A stretch of DNA of 64,000 nucleotides from Rufibacter psychrotolerans (lineage in GTDB: Bacteria; Bacteroidota; Bacteroidia; Cytophagales; Hymenobacteraceae), in NCBI RefSeq assembly GCF_016924645.1, contig NZ_JAFFJV010000001.1:522211-586210 (forward strand). The letters run 5' to 3'. The notes below the pieces were generated by a model. It was not told where the DNA came from. It ran no database searches and saw nothing but the letters and a program-made list of their open reading frames with translations. This document shows, in pieces, positions 27,719 through 36,944 of this stretch. Position 1 is the stretch's first letter. Each line of letters opens with the position of its first letter. The translations under genes were made by a program, and so were the position numbers.

Positions 27719-28666
27719 ATGAAAAAGTGGATCGGATTTTTTCTGGTGTGCGTTTTGGCGGTGTTTTCCGTGAAAGCGCAGCAAAAGCGGATGGTGGTGG
27801 CGCAGGACGGCAGCGGCGACCACACCACCATCCAGGGGGCGGTAGATGCCATTCCGGCCTTCCCCAACGAGCGCATGGAGATCTTCATCAAGAACGGTAC
27901 CTACCGCGAGAAGCTGGTCATTTCTTCCTGGAAGACCCGGATCTCCTTCATTGGTGAGGACCGCGACAAAACCATCATTGTCTGGAACGACTACTCCGGC
28001 AAAGGCAACATCAACACGTTCACGTCTTACACCGTGCTGGTGCAGGGCAACGACTTCCAGGCCGAGAACCTCACCTTCCAGAACGATGCCGGCCCGGTGG
28101 GGCAGGCCGTGGCGCTGCACGTGGAGGCCGACCGCTGCGTGTTCAGGAACTGCCGCATCCTGGGCGACCAGGACACCATTTACGCCGGGGTAGACAACAG
28201 CCGCCAGTACTACGTGGACTGCTACATTGAAGGCACCACCGATTTTATCTTCGGGCCAGCCACGGCGGTGTTTGAGAACTGCGCCATCCACTGCAAGAAG
28301 AACTCCTACATCACGGCCGCCTCTACGCCCCAGAACCAGCCTTACGGCTTTGTGTTCCTCAACTGCAAGATCACCGCTAGCCCAGAGGCCAGCAAAGTGT
28401 ACCTGGGCCGGCCCTGGCGCCCGTATGCGCAGACCGTGTTCCTGAACTCAGAGCTGGGTACCCACATCCGCCCCGAGGGCTGGCACAACTGGAACAAACC
28501 CGATGCCGAGAAAACCGCCCTGTACGCCGAGTACAAGTCCACCGGACCAGGGGCCGCCGCCCAGAAACGGGTGGCATGGTCTAAGCAACTTTCCAGAAAA
28601 GAAGCCCGGAAATACAAACCGGCCCTGGTTCTGGCCGGTGATGACCACTGGAACCCCACCAAATGA
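27719..28666 (+). CDS. Pectinesterase, CE8 family (copy 1)
   Basis: Removes methyl esters from homogalacturonan so that lyases and GH28 can act; exported. The start at 27719 (MKKWIGFFLVCVLAVFSVKAQ) has AAAGGA ending 6 nt upstream, whereas the ATG at 27713 would abut it. CE8 signatures in order: GQAVALHVEADRC (oxyanion Gln), ILGDQDTIYAG (Gln and catalytic Asp), EGTTDFIFGPATAVFENC (second catalytic Asp) and YLGRPWRPYAQTVF (Arg and Trp of the substrate site). 316 residues, normal. A 36-bp palindrome begins right after its stop codon. Confidence 0.93.
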   Translation: MKKWIGFFLVCVLAVFSVKAQQKRMVVAQDGSGDHTTIQGAVDAIPAFPNERMEIFIKNGTYREKLVISSWKTRISFIGEDRDKTIIVWNDYSGKGNINTFTSYTVLVQGNDFQAENLTFQNDAGPVGQAVALHVEADRCVFRNCRILGDQDTIYAGVDNSRQYYVDCYIEGTTDFIFGPATAVFENCAIHCKKNSYITAASTPQNQPYGFVFLNCKITASPEASKVYLGRPWRPYAQTVFLNSELGTHIRPEGWHNWNKPDAEKTALYAEYKSTGPGAAAQKRVAWSKQLSRKEARKYKPALVLAGDDHWNPTK

Positions 28667-28702
28667 GTTTCGGGCTCATTTTCAGCAAACCTCCCTTAAA
28701 AC
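28667..28702. repeat. 36-bp intergenic palindrome, copy 9
   Basis: Starts GTTTCGGGCTCATTTT directly after the CE8 stop (no spacing) and ends CCTTAAAAC. Only about half the arm positions pair. Confidence 0.65.
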
Positions 28703-28731
28703 ACAGCACCTATAGATTAGCCCCAATCACT

Positions 28732-29961
28732 ATGAAGCTTGCCAAATACGCCCTGCTTGCCCTTACCACCCTTACCATGGCCTGCCGCTCTGGCCAGTCC
28801 ACCACGTCCAGCGCACCCGCTGCCTCGCCCACGGGCAAGCCGTACTCCGTCTGGATGGCCGACTCCGAGATAAAGCGCAGCCCCCAGGGCTGGATGATCG
28901 ATTTCCGGCCGGAGCCCAAGTGGGACTACACCCAAGGCCTCTTCGCCAGCGCCCTGGAGCGGGTCTGGAAACGTACCGGCGACCAGAAGTACTTTACCTA
29001 CATCAAGGCCTTCGCCGATACCATGATCACCGACGACGGCAAGATCAAAACCTACAAGAAGCTAGACTACAACATTGACCGCGTGAACCCGGGCAAGTTC
29101 CTGATCGGGCTCCACAAAGCAACCGGCCAGCCCAAATACAAGATTGCCCTGGACGAGCTGCGCGACCAGATGCGCACCCACCCCAGAACCTCTGAGGGCG
29201 GTTTCTGGCACAAGAAGATTTACCCGCACCAGATGTGGCTAGACGGTCTGTACATGGCCACTCCGTTCCTGGCCCAGTACGCCGCCGAGTACAACGAGCC
29301 CGCCCTGTTTGACGAGGTGGTGAAGCAGATTGTGCTCATGGACAAAAACACCTGGGACCCCAAGAAAGGCCTGTTCTACCATGCCTGGGACGAGAAGCGC
29401 GCCCAGAAGTGGGCCGACCCGGTGACCGGCCTGTCGCCCAACGTGTGGGGCCGCGCCATGGGCTGGATGTCCATGGCCCTGGTAGACGCCCTGGACTTTG
29501 TGCCGCAGAACCATCCGCAGCGCGGCGAGATCCTGCGCGTGACCAAGAAAATGGCCCAGGCCATAGCCCAGTACCAGGACCCTAAAACCGGACTTTGGTG
29601 GCAGGTGGTAGACCAGGGCGGCCGCGAAGGAAATTACCTGGAAGGTTCGGCCTCCAGCATGTTCACGTACTTTCTGGTGAAAGCGGCTAAAAAAGGCTAC
29701 ATAGACCAGAAATACCTCCAGAACGCGCAGCGCGGCTACAACGGCCTGCTGGAAAACCTGATCAGGAAAGAGGCCGACGGCACCATCAGCATCACCCAGG
29801 TGTGCGCGGTGGCTGGTCTGGGCGGCAACCCGTACCGCGACGGTACCTATGAGTACTACATCAACGAGCAGAAACGCGACAATGACCCCAAAGCCGTGGC
29901 GCCGTTCATCATGGCCTCGCTGGAGTTTGAAGAAATGGGCAAGGCCTCGGCCTCTAAATAA
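28732..29961 (+). CDS. GH105 unsaturated rhamnogalacturonyl/galacturonyl hydrolase
   Basis: Releases the terminal 4,5-unsaturated galacturonate left by lyases, using hydration of the double bond. The start at 28732 gives a lipoprotein-like signal (YALLALTTLTMACRSGQS); the frame extends upstream to 28663 but without a signal. The (alpha/alpha)6 barrel has YPHQMWLDGLYMATPF, whose Asp is a catalytic residue, and SPNVWGRAMGWMSMALVD with a second. GH88 is the alternative family; length and motifs fit GH105 (YteR/YesR-like) better. The released unsaturated sugar feeds KduI/KduD. Sits between two CE8 genes in one transcript. Confidence 0.9.
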   Translation: MKLAKYALLALTTLTMACRSGQSTTSSAPAASPTGKPYSVWMADSEIKRSPQGWMIDFRPEPKWDYTQGLFASALERVWKRTGDQKYFTYIKAFADTMITDDGKIKTYKKLDYNIDRVNPGKFLIGLHKATGQPKYKIALDELRDQMRTHPRTSEGGFWHKKIYPHQMWLDGLYMATPFLAQYAAEYNEPALFDEVVKQIVLMDKNTWDPKKGLFYHAWDEKRAQKWADPVTGLSPNVWGRAMGWMSMALVDALDFVPQNHPQRGEILRVTKKMAQAIAQYQDPKTGLWWQVVDQGGREGNYLEGSASSMFTYFLVKAAKKGYIDQKYLQNAQRGYNGLLENLIRKEADGTISITQVCAVAGLGGNPYRDGTYEYYINEQKRDNDPKAVAPFIMASLEFEEMGKASASK

Positions 29962-29969
29962 GCTACCGC

Positions 29970-30947
29970 ATGAATCTAAAAGGATCTTTTCTGGCGCTGG
30001 TGCTGGTGTGCTGCGCCTTTCTGGGGCAGGCCCAGAAGTATGACTTTGTGGTGGCCAAAGACGGCAGCGGTCAGTTCAAGACCGTGCAGGAGGCCATCAA
30101 CGCCGTGCCCGACTTCCGCAAGAACGTGACCACCATCTACATCAAGAACGGCACCTACAAAGAGAAACTCACCCTGCCGGCTTCCAAGACGGCCGTGAAA
30201 ATGATTGGCGAGGACGTGAAAAAGACCATCCTCACCTATGATGACCACGCCTCCAAGAAAAACCGCTTCGGCGAGAACCTGGGCACCACCGGCTCCACTA
30301 GTTTCTTCGTGTTCGGCGATGACTTCACCGCTGAGAACATCACCTTTGAGAACTCGGCCGGTCCGGTAGGGCAGGCGGTGGCCGTGCGCATAGACGGCGA
30401 TAAGGTCATGTTCCAGAACTGTCGCTTCCTGGGCTTCCAGGACACACTGTACCCGCACGGCGAAAAGAGCCGCCAGTACTACAAGAACTGCTACATTGAG
30501 GGCACCACGGACTTTATCTTCGGGTGGTCTACGGCCGTGTTTGAGAACTGCGAGATCTTCAGCAAGCCCGGCGGCAGCTTTGTGACCGCCGCCTCCACGC
30601 TTGAGGGCGCGCCCTACGGCTTTGTGTTCCTCAACTGCCGCCTCACCGGCGATGCCCCCGAGAAGTCGTACTACCTGGGCCGCCCCTGGAGGCCTTTCGC
30701 CAAGACCGTGTTCCTCAACACCTATATGGGCAAGCACATCAAGCCCGAAGGCTGGCACAACTGGAACAAGCCAGAGGCCGAGAAGCAGGTGCTATACGCC
30801 GAGTACAACTCCACCGGGCCCGGCGCCTCCAAGACCGGCCGCGTGAAATGGTCCAAACAACTCACCGAGCAAGAGGCCCAGCAGTACACCCTGAAGAATA
30901 TCTTCGGGGATTGGGTGCCCGGGCAACTGGTACAGGTGGTTAAATAA
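29970..30947 (+). CDS. Pectinesterase, CE8 family (copy 2)
   Basis: Second exported pectin methylesterase, 325 residues. Signal peptide MNLKGSFLALVLVCCAFLGQAQ. Signatures: SAGPVGQAVAVRIDGDK, FLGFQDTLYPHG, YIEGTTDFIFGWSTAVFENC and YYLGRPWRPFAKTVF. It resembles copy 1 along its whole length, with an insertion after the first third (HASKKNRFGENLGTTGSTSF), so the two arose by duplication or separate acquisition rather than recent exact copying. It starts 8 bp after the GH105 stop and ends just before a terminator. Confidence 0.93.
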   Translation: MNLKGSFLALVLVCCAFLGQAQKYDFVVAKDGSGQFKTVQEAINAVPDFRKNVTTIYIKNGTYKEKLTLPASKTAVKMIGEDVKKTILTYDDHASKKNRFGENLGTTGSTSFFVFGDDFTAENITFENSAGPVGQAVAVRIDGDKVMFQNCRFLGFQDTLYPHGEKSRQYYKNCYIEGTTDFIFGWSTAVFENCEIFSKPGGSFVTAASTLEGAPYGFVFLNCRLTGDAPEKSYYLGRPWRPFAKTVFLNTYMGKHIKPEGWHNWNKPEAEKQVLYAEYNSTGPGASKTGRVKWSKQLTEQEAQQYTLKNIFGDWVPGQLVQVVK

Positions 30948-30953
30948 ACCCCT

Positions 30954-30992
30954 AAGGGAGAATCCGCCGGCCGTGCCGGAGGGTTCTCCTTT
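30954..30992 (+). terminator. Intrinsic terminator after the CE8 copy 2
   Basis: Arms AAGGGAGAATCCGCCGG and CCGGAGGGTTCTCCTTT pair with few mismatches around a short loop and end in a T-rich stretch, 6 bp after the stop. A LacI-type operator begins 10 bp further on. Confidence 0.82.
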
Positions 30993-31002
30993 ATTCACAA
31001 GT

Positions 31003-31014
31003 GCAAACGATTGC
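31003..31014. promoter_or_regulatory. LacI-type operator upstream of pectate lyase 2
   Basis: Core GCAAACGATTGC, one mismatch from GCAATCGATTGC. It lies 92 bp upstream of the pectate lyase start and just after the preceding terminator. A promoter box is not obvious here. Confidence 0.7.
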
Positions 31015-31021
31015 CTCACCC

Positions 31022-31057
31022 GTTTTGGGTCGGTTTTCCAGAAAAGAGGCCCAAAAC
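31022..31057. repeat. 36-bp intergenic palindrome, copy 10
   Basis: GTTTTGGGTCGG to GAGGCCCAAAAC; 13 of 16 arm positions pair. Lies between the operator and the pectate lyase start, so it would be in the 5' leader if the promoter is at the operator. Confidence 0.82.
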
Positions 31058-31105
31058 ACCCTTAGAAGCGCATTACATCACTCACCGCTAACCCATAAAG
31101 ACAAG

Positions 31106-32800
31106 ATGGTAAAAAAGCTACTCACATTAGCCCTTTTGGGGTGTCTTGGAGCCCCCCTGCAGGCCCAGCAACTGGCTTTCCCCGGAGCCGAAGGTTTTGG
31201 CCGCCACGCCACCGGCGGAAGGGGAGGGGCCGTCATAGAGGTCACCAACCTGAATGACTCAGGTCCGGGTAGTTTGCGGGCCGCCATCAATGCCTCGGGC
31301 GCCAGAACCGTGGTGTTCCGGGTGTCGGGTACCATTGCGCTGGCTTCCAACCTTACCATCAAGAACCCCAACCTCACCCTGGCGGGCCAGACCGCGCCCG
31401 GCGACGGCATTACCATCAAGAACTACCCGGTGAGCATTGACGCCGACAACGTGATTGTACGCTACCTGCGCTTCAGGATGGGCGATGAGGCCCAGCAAGA
31501 GGCCGATGCCTTCGGTGGCCGTTTCCACAAAAACATCATCGTGGACCATTGCTCCATGAGCTGGTCCACCGACGAGTGCGTGTCGTTCTACGCCAACGAG
31601 AACTTCACCATGCAGTGGTGCATCATTGCTGAAAGCCTGCGCAACTCGGCCCACTCAAAGGGGGCGCACGGGTACGGCGGCATCTGGGGCGGCAAGAACG
31701 CCTCGTTCCACCACAACCTCATGGCCCATCATGACAGCCGCAACCCACGGTTGGGGGAGGAAGCCGGCAAGGCCTTCGCCCTTACTGACCTGGTAGATGT
31801 GCGCAACAACCTGTTCTACAACTGGGGCAACAACAGCATATACGGTGGCGAGGCCATGAACGTGAACATCGTGAACAACTACTACAAACCCGGCCCGGTG
31901 ACCACCAAGAAGGAGCGCATCTTCTCCATTGACAAGAATAAAAACGAAGGCACCGAGGTGTACGACATCTGGGGCAAGTTCTTCATTGACGGCAACTTTG
32001 TGGAAGGCAGCACCCGCGCCACCAATGACAACTGGGCCTACGGGGTGTTCAACCAGTTCCACAGCAGCTACGGCACCGTGCCGGAGGCCGACAAGGCGGC
32101 CATGCGCCTGAGCAGTCCGCACCCCATCCAGGGCAACGTGACCACCCACACGCCGCAGGAAGCCTATGACCTGATCCTGAACAAAGCCGGCGCCTCCCTC
32201 AAACGCGACGCCGTGGACGTGCGCATTGTGGACAATGTGCGCAACAAAACCTTTACCGCCCCGGGCTCCAACGGCAGCACCAACGGGATTATTGACAGCC
32301 AGACCGATGTAGGCGGCTGGCCCACCCTGCAATCTGCCCCGGCGCCGGAAGACACCGACAAAGACGGCATGCCCAACGCCTGGGAAACCGAGCGCGGCTT
32401 AAACCCCAACAACCCCGACGACCGCAACGGCGACCCCAACGATGACGGTTTCACCAACCTGGAAGAATACCTGAACAGCCTGGTGCTGGCCGGCAACCTC
32501 ACCAGCTCGCCCCATGAGAAGAACCTGGGTGCCGCCAGCCTGCACCCCAACCCTTTTTCTACCGCTACCAAGCTGGCGTTTGTGGCCAGGCAGCGCGGCC
32601 AGGCCCTGGTGAAAGTGACCAATGCCACCGGACAGGTGGTAGCCACCCTGCTCCACGCCCCGGTAGCCCCGGGCGCGCACAGCCTCAGCTGGAACGGCAC
32701 CGACCAGAACGGACGCCGCCTGCCCAGCGGCATCTACTTTGTCTCAGTGCAGGTAGGAAATGAAAAAGAAACCATGCGTGTGGCGCTCTCCAGAGATTAA
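31106..32800 (+). CDS. Pectate lyase, PL1 family, with T9SS sorting domain (copy 2)
   Basis: Secreted polygalacturonate lyase. The start at 31106 (MVKKLLTLALLGCLGAPLQAQ) gives a clean signal peptide; the longer frame from 31001 does not. PL1 motifs match copy 1: AFPGAEGFGRHATGGRGGAV, NIIVDHCSMSWSTDECVSFY. Residues about 435-480 hold a calcium-binding segment, EDTDKDGMPNAWETERGL and NDDGFTNLEEYLNSLV. The last 85 residues (ASLHPNPFSTATKLAF to PSGIYFVSVQVG) are a type IX secretion C-terminal domain, so the enzyme should be delivered to the cell surface or medium. 565 residues. First gene of a unit with GH43. Confidence 0.92.
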   Translation: MVKKLLTLALLGCLGAPLQAQQLAFPGAEGFGRHATGGRGGAVIEVTNLNDSGPGSLRAAINASGARTVVFRVSGTIALASNLTIKNPNLTLAGQTAPGDGITIKNYPVSIDADNVIVRYLRFRMGDEAQQEADAFGGRFHKNIIVDHCSMSWSTDECVSFYANENFTMQWCIIAESLRNSAHSKGAHGYGGIWGGKNASFHHNLMAHHDSRNPRLGEEAGKAFALTDLVDVRNNLFYNWGNNSIYGGEAMNVNIVNNYYKPGPVTTKKERIFSIDKNKNEGTEVYDIWGKFFIDGNFVEGSTRATNDNWAYGVFNQFHSSYGTVPEADKAAMRLSSPHPIQGNVTTHTPQEAYDLILNKAGASLKRDAVDVRIVDNVRNKTFTAPGSNGSTNGIIDSQTDVGGWPTLQSAPAPEDTDKDGMPNAWETERGLNPNNPDDRNGDPNDDGFTNLEEYLNSLVLAGNLTSSPHEKNLGAASLHPNPFSTATKLAFVARQRGQALVKVTNATGQVVATLLHAPVAPGAHSLSWNGTDQNGRRLPSGIYFVSVQVGNEKETMRVALSRD

Positions 32801-32835
32801 CCCGGCTGACCTGTTCAGCCAAAAACCAAAAGCAT

Positions 32836-34521
32836 ATGTCCCCAAAAAAACCGTTAGCCCTAAGTTTACTAGTACTCCTGGCCGCCTGCCAGACCCAGAA
32901 AACGCGTACCCAGCTGTCGGTGTCCAACACCAGCGCGGCTGCGGGCAGCATGGCGGCTCCGGCCGCCTACGTGTCTAAGGTGTGGGTCGCTGACAAAGGC
33001 GATGGCACCTTCCAGAACCCGGTCCTGGACGCAGACTACTCAGACCCGGACGTGTGCCGCGTGGGCGATGATTACTACATGACCTCGTCCAGCTTCAACG
33101 CCATTCCCGGGCTGCAGATCCTGCACTCCAAGGACCTGGTGAACTGGCAGATTGTGGGCTACGCGCTGGACCGGCAGCAGCCGTTTCAGCACTTTGCCAA
33201 GGCGCAGCACGGCAACGGCGTGTGGGCCCCTTCCATCCGGCACCACAACGGCGAGTTCTACATCTACTGGGGCGACCCAGACTTTGGCATTTACATGGTG
33301 AAGACCAAGAACCCCGCCGGGCGCTGGGAAGAGCCGGTGCTGGTGAAGGAAGGCAAGGGCCTCATTGATTCCTGCCCGCTGTGGGACGAGGACGGCAACG
33401 CCTACCTGGTGCACGGCTGGGCCGGAAGCCGGGCCGGGATCAAGAGCATCCTCACCGTGAACCGCATGAACCCCGAGGGCACCAAGGTACTGGATGAGGG
33501 CGTGATGGTCTTTGACGGCCACGATGCGCACCCCACCGTGGAAGGCCCCAAGTTCTACAAGCGCAACGGCTATTACTACATCTTCGCGCCGGCGGGTGGG
33601 GTGGCCACCGGCTGGCAGCTGGTGCTGCGCTCCAAGAACATCTACGGCCCCTACGAGGAGAAAATAGTGATGGACCAGGGCAAGACGCCCATCAACGGTC
33701 CGCACCAGGGCGCCTGGGTAGACACCAGGACCGGCGAGGACTGGTTCCTGCACTTCCAGGATAAGGAAGCCTACGGCCGCGTGGTGCACCTGCAGCCCAT
33801 GAAGTGGGTGAACGACTGGCCCGTGATAGGCGAGGACCCGGACGGCGACGGCAAAGGCCAGCCGGTGCTCACCTACAAAAAGCCCAACGTGGGCAAGACG
33901 TACCCCATCGTGACGCCCGCTGAGTCAGACGAGTTTGACAGTCACCTGCTGGGCCTGCAGTGGCAGTGGCACGCCAACCCCAAGGCTACTTGGGCGTTCG
34001 CGTCCAACAGAGGCCAGTTGCGCCTCTTCACCGACCAGATGCCCGAGGGCGGCAAGAACCTCTGGGACGTGCCTAACCTGCTGCTGCAGAAGTTCCCCGC
34101 CGAGGCGTTCACCGTCACCACCAAGCTCAAGTTCACGCCCAACCCCAAGCTCCAGAATGAGCGCACGGGACTGGTGGTCATGGGCATGGACTACGGCTAC
34201 GTGCAGGTAATTAACAAGAAAGACGGCCTGTACCTCACCTACAACACCGCGCTCAAAGCCGAGAAAGGCACCCCTGAAAAGGAGCAGATTCTGGGAAAAC
34301 TGACCGGAAACGAAGTGCACTTCCGGGTGCAGGTGAGCCCGGGCGCCAAGTGCCAGTTCAGCTACTCAGAAGACGGGCAGACCTTCAAAAACGCGGGCAC
34401 CCCGTTCACCGCCGTTCCCGGCAAGTGGATTGGGGCCAAAGTAGGTGTTTTCGCCCTGCGTGACGAGAAAACCAATGATTCGGGCTACGCCGATATTGAC
34501 TGGTTCAGAATCACCAGGTAG
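32836..34521 (+). CDS. GH43 family glycoside hydrolase (arabinofuranosidase/xylosidase type)
   Basis: Exported lipoprotein (LSLLVLLAACQTQK) that should remove arabinose, xylose or galactose side chains from pectin. The five-bladed propeller is marked by NPVLDADYSDPDVCRVGDDY (catalytic base Asp), DSCPLWDEDGNAYLVHGWAG (pKa modulator region) and HPTVEGPKFYKRNGYYYIFA (general acid Glu). From about residue 365 a C-terminal beta-sandwich (DEFDSHLLGLQWQWHANPKA) follows, typical of several GH43 subfamilies. 561 residues. It starts 35 bp after the pectate lyase. The sugar specificity is not readable from the sequence. Confidence 0.9.
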   Translation: MSPKKPLALSLLVLLAACQTQKTRTQLSVSNTSAAAGSMAAPAAYVSKVWVADKGDGTFQNPVLDADYSDPDVCRVGDDYYMTSSSFNAIPGLQILHSKDLVNWQIVGYALDRQQPFQHFAKAQHGNGVWAPSIRHHNGEFYIYWGDPDFGIYMVKTKNPAGRWEEPVLVKEGKGLIDSCPLWDEDGNAYLVHGWAGSRAGIKSILTVNRMNPEGTKVLDEGVMVFDGHDAHPTVEGPKFYKRNGYYYIFAPAGGVATGWQLVLRSKNIYGPYEEKIVMDQGKTPINGPHQGAWVDTRTGEDWFLHFQDKEAYGRVVHLQPMKWVNDWPVIGEDPDGDGKGQPVLTYKKPNVGKTYPIVTPAESDEFDSHLLGLQWQWHANPKATWAFASNRGQLRLFTDQMPEGGKNLWDVPNLLLQKFPAEAFTVTTKLKFTPNPKLQNERTGLVVMGMDYGYVQVINKKDGLYLTYNTALKAEKGTPEKEQILGKLTGNEVHFRVQVSPGAKCQFSYSEDGQTFKNAGTPFTAVPGKWIGAKVGVFALRDEKTNDSGYADIDWFRITR

Positions 34522-34531
34522 AGAAAATCTT

Positions 34532-34567
34532 GTTTCGGGGCTGTTTTTGAAAAATCGGCCCTGAAAC
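34532..34567. repeat. 36-bp intergenic palindrome, copy 11
   Basis: GTTTCGGGGCTG to CGGCCCTGAAAC; 13 of 16 arm positions pair. It lies 10 bp after the GH43 stop. Confidence 0.82.
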
Positions 34568-34775
34568 AGGATGGACTGAAACAGAAGAGAGTAGGCCTTG
34601 AAGGCAGTACAAGAACAGAAGAACCTGTCTCTCAAAGCCAAAGTACCCGTATCCTTGCTGCGTGTTTTCACCAGCTAGCGGGAAGGCTTCTCTGACTGGA
34701 TGATTGGCCCAGTGAACACCAAACAAGGGCGCTTAATAGTTAGAGGTTGAGACAACCATGAGAAACCCCATTCCT

Positions 34776-34864
34776 TGTCATCCTGGAAGGATCTCAGGAG
34801 CGAACGGCAGTAGCGGTAGACAACGGCAGTACTAGTTCGCCCACAAGATCCTTTCAGGATGACA
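34776..34864. repeat. 89-bp inverted-repeat element, copy 2
   Basis: Arms TGTCATCCTGGAAGGATCT (34776-34794) and AAGATCCTTTCAGGATGACA (34845-34864). Same length and termini as the copy at 26025; the interior differs but keeps GCGAAC/GTTCGC and repeats of CGGCAGTA. Confidence 0.85.
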
Positions 34865-34992
34865 AAACGAGGGGGCATAGGGAAGGACAGGGTAAGGACA
34901 TTTTGGATGACAAAATGAGGAGCCATTCAGATTGACAGAATGAGGAGTTATTCTGAAGTACAGAATAAGGATCCTTCCAGGAGGACAAAGGG
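34855..34992. repeat. Degenerate tandem copies of one arm of the 89-bp element
   Basis: The segment GGATGACAAAACGAGG is followed by looser copies: GGATGACAAAATGAGG at 34905, ATTGACAGAATGAGG at 34931, AAGTACAGAATAAGG near 34956, and CCAGGAGGACAAAGGG near 34977. Spacing is irregular (about 25-50 bp). No gene is visible in 34522-35139 beyond these repeats and the two 36-bp palindromes. Confidence 0.6.
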
Positions 34993-35043
34993 AGGGGAAG
35001 TTCAGTAAATCACATGGCTGAACATCAGGAAGATGAAAGGTTG

Positions 35044-35079
35044 GTTTTAGGGCTGTTTTCCTAAAAACACGCAGAAAAC
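35044..35079. repeat. 36-bp intergenic palindrome, copy 12
   Basis: GTTTTAGGGCTGTTTT, centre CCTA, right arm ending GCAGAAAAC; 12 of 16 pair. Lies 60 bp upstream of the GH28 gene. Confidence 0.8.
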
Positions 35080-35139
35080 AAAATACAGCAAGCTCCTTTT
35101 AGGAGCCATCCATCAAATTCAAAGAGTAAACGTACCATT

Positions 35140-36903
35140 ATGAAGAAAGTAGGAAAGAGCAGGTTTTTATTGGTCTTGGGCCTGGCGAGTGCTTTTCAGT
35201 TCGCCTGTCAGCGCCAGTCCTCGGCCCCGGCCGCCAGTGCCGACGCAACCAGCAGCGCCGTTACCGCCACCGCCGGACGTAACTTCTCCAGCGCCAGCGT
35301 AGAAGCCTCTATCTATGAGGGCATTGAGTTTGACATGCCCAAGGTGAAGGAAACCAAGTTCCCCGAGTACAGCGTGCCCATCACCAAATACGGGGCTGTG
35401 GCCGATGGCATCACCAAGAACACCCAGGCGTTTGAGCAGGCCATCAATGACGTGGCGGCCAAGGGCGGCGGGCACGTGATCATTCCGCGGGGGCTGTGGC
35501 TCACCGGGCCCATCGTGCTCAAAAGCAACATAGACCTGCACGCCGAGGCCGGCGCCATGGTCATCTTCAGCCGCGATTTTGACGATTACCCCCTCATCAA
35601 GACCAGCTTCGAGGGGCTGGACACCTACCGCTGCCAGTCGCCCATCTCGGGCGTGGGGCTGGAGAACGTGGCCATCACCGGCGAGGGTACCTTTGACGGC
35701 AACGGCGATGCCTGGCGCCCGGTGAAGAAGGGCAAAATGACCGAGGCCCAGTGGAAGAAACTTACCCAGACCGGCGTGCTGAGCGATGACGGCAAAACCT
35801 GGTACCCCACCGAGAAGTCGAAGAAAGCCGATGCCCGCAACAATTTCAACGTGCCTAACTTCAAGACCAAAGAGGAGTTTGAGGCCGTGAAAGACTACCT
35901 GCGCCCGGTGCTGCTGAGCCTGGTGAACTGCAAGCGCGTGCTGCTGGATGGGCCCACCTTCCAGAACTCGCCCGCCTGGAACCTGCACCCGCTCATGTGC
36001 GAAGACATCATCCTCCGGAACCTGAACGTGCGCAACCCCTGGTACTCGCAGAACGGCGACGGCCTGGACCTGGAGTCCTGCAAGAACGCGCTGGTATACA
36101 ACAACACCTTTGACGTGGGCGACGACGCCATCTGTTTCAAGTCCGGCAAAGACGAAGACGGCCGCCGCCGGGGCGTGCCCACCGAGAATGTGATTGTGAA
36201 GAACAACGTGGTGTACCACGGCCATGGCGGCTTTGTGGTGGGCAGCGAGATGAGCGGCGGCGTGAAGAACGTGCACGTGTCTAACTGTACCTTCATGGGC
36301 ACCGACATTGGGCTGCGGTTCAAAAGCACGCGCGGCCGCGGCGGCGTGGTGGAGAACATCTGGATCTCCAACATTGACATGATCAACATCCCCACCCAGG
36401 CCATCAGCTTTAACTTGTTCTACGGCGGCAACTCCCCCGACATGGACCAGGCCCAGAAAGGCAACGGCGAGGTGAAGGCGCAGAAACCCGTGCCCGTGAC
36501 CGAGGAAACCCCGTCGTTCAAGAACATCTGGATGCGCAACATCACCGTGAGCGGTGCCGATGAGGCCGTGGCCCTGCAAGGCCTGCCTGAGATGAACCTG
36601 CAGAACGTGAACATTGAGAACGCGTTCCTCAAAGCCAAGAAAGGCATTACGGCGGTAGACGCTTCGGGCATTACCCTGAAAAACGTGCAGGTGATCACCC
36701 AGCAAGGCCCGGCCCTCACCATCTACAACAGCAAAGACATTAACGTGCAGGGGCTTTCGTTCAACCAGACCAAAGAGCCGGCGGTGAAAGTGCTGGGGCC
36801 GCTCACCAAGAACGTGAAGCTGAACAACAAAGACTTCAGCAGTGCCGCCACCCAAATCTCCAAGGGCAAAGACCTGGGGAAAGCGGCGGTTTCCATGCAG
36901 TAA
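35140..36903 (+). CDS. GH28 polygalacturonase-type hydrolase
   Basis: Exported lipoprotein (VLGLASAFQFACQRQS) that hydrolyses alpha-1,4 bonds of polygalacturonate or rhamnogalacturonan. The beta-helix carries the four GH28 signatures in order: SQNGDGLDLESC (N-x-D), VGDDAICFKSGKDEDG (two Asp), YHGHGGFVVGSEMSGG (catalytic-site His) and GLRFKSTRGRGG (the R-x-K motif). The N-terminal YGAVADGITKNTQAFEQAI is also typical. 587 residues, with an insertion near residues 190-240 relative to short polygalacturonases, compatible with an exo-acting enzyme, though this is inference. Ends 10 bp before a terminator. Confidence 0.93.
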   Translation: MKKVGKSRFLLVLGLASAFQFACQRQSSAPAASADATSSAVTATAGRNFSSASVEASIYEGIEFDMPKVKETKFPEYSVPITKYGAVADGITKNTQAFEQAINDVAAKGGGHVIIPRGLWLTGPIVLKSNIDLHAEAGAMVIFSRDFDDYPLIKTSFEGLDTYRCQSPISGVGLENVAITGEGTFDGNGDAWRPVKKGKMTEAQWKKLTQTGVLSDDGKTWYPTEKSKKADARNNFNVPNFKTKEEFEAVKDYLRPVLLSLVNCKRVLLDGPTFQNSPAWNLHPLMCEDIILRNLNVRNPWYSQNGDGLDLESCKNALVYNNTFDVGDDAICFKSGKDEDGRRRGVPTENVIVKNNVVYHGHGGFVVGSEMSGGVKNVHVSNCTFMGTDIGLRFKSTRGRGGVVENIWISNIDMINIPTQAISFNLFYGGNSPDMDQAQKGNGEVKAQKPVPVTEETPSFKNIWMRNITVSGADEAVALQGLPEMNLQNVNIENAFLKAKKGITAVDASGITLKNVQVITQQGPALTIYNSKDINVQGLSFNQTKEPAVKVLGPLTKNVKLNNKDFSSAATQISKGKDLGKAAVSMQ

Positions 36904-36913
36904 TCCAACACAA

Positions 36914-36944
36914 AAAAAAGGGCAGGCGCAGCTTGCCCTTTTTT
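36914..36944 (+). terminator. Intrinsic terminator after GH28
   Basis: Arms AAAAAAGGGCA and TGCCCTTTTTT around a 9-nt loop. Its right arm overlaps the start of the 36-bp palindrome at 36938. Confidence 0.85.

Noticed and set aside
35167..36855. 562-codon open frame opposite GH28.
   Set aside because: Antisense shadow of a recognised gene; no domain or signal peptide, His/Val-rich composition.
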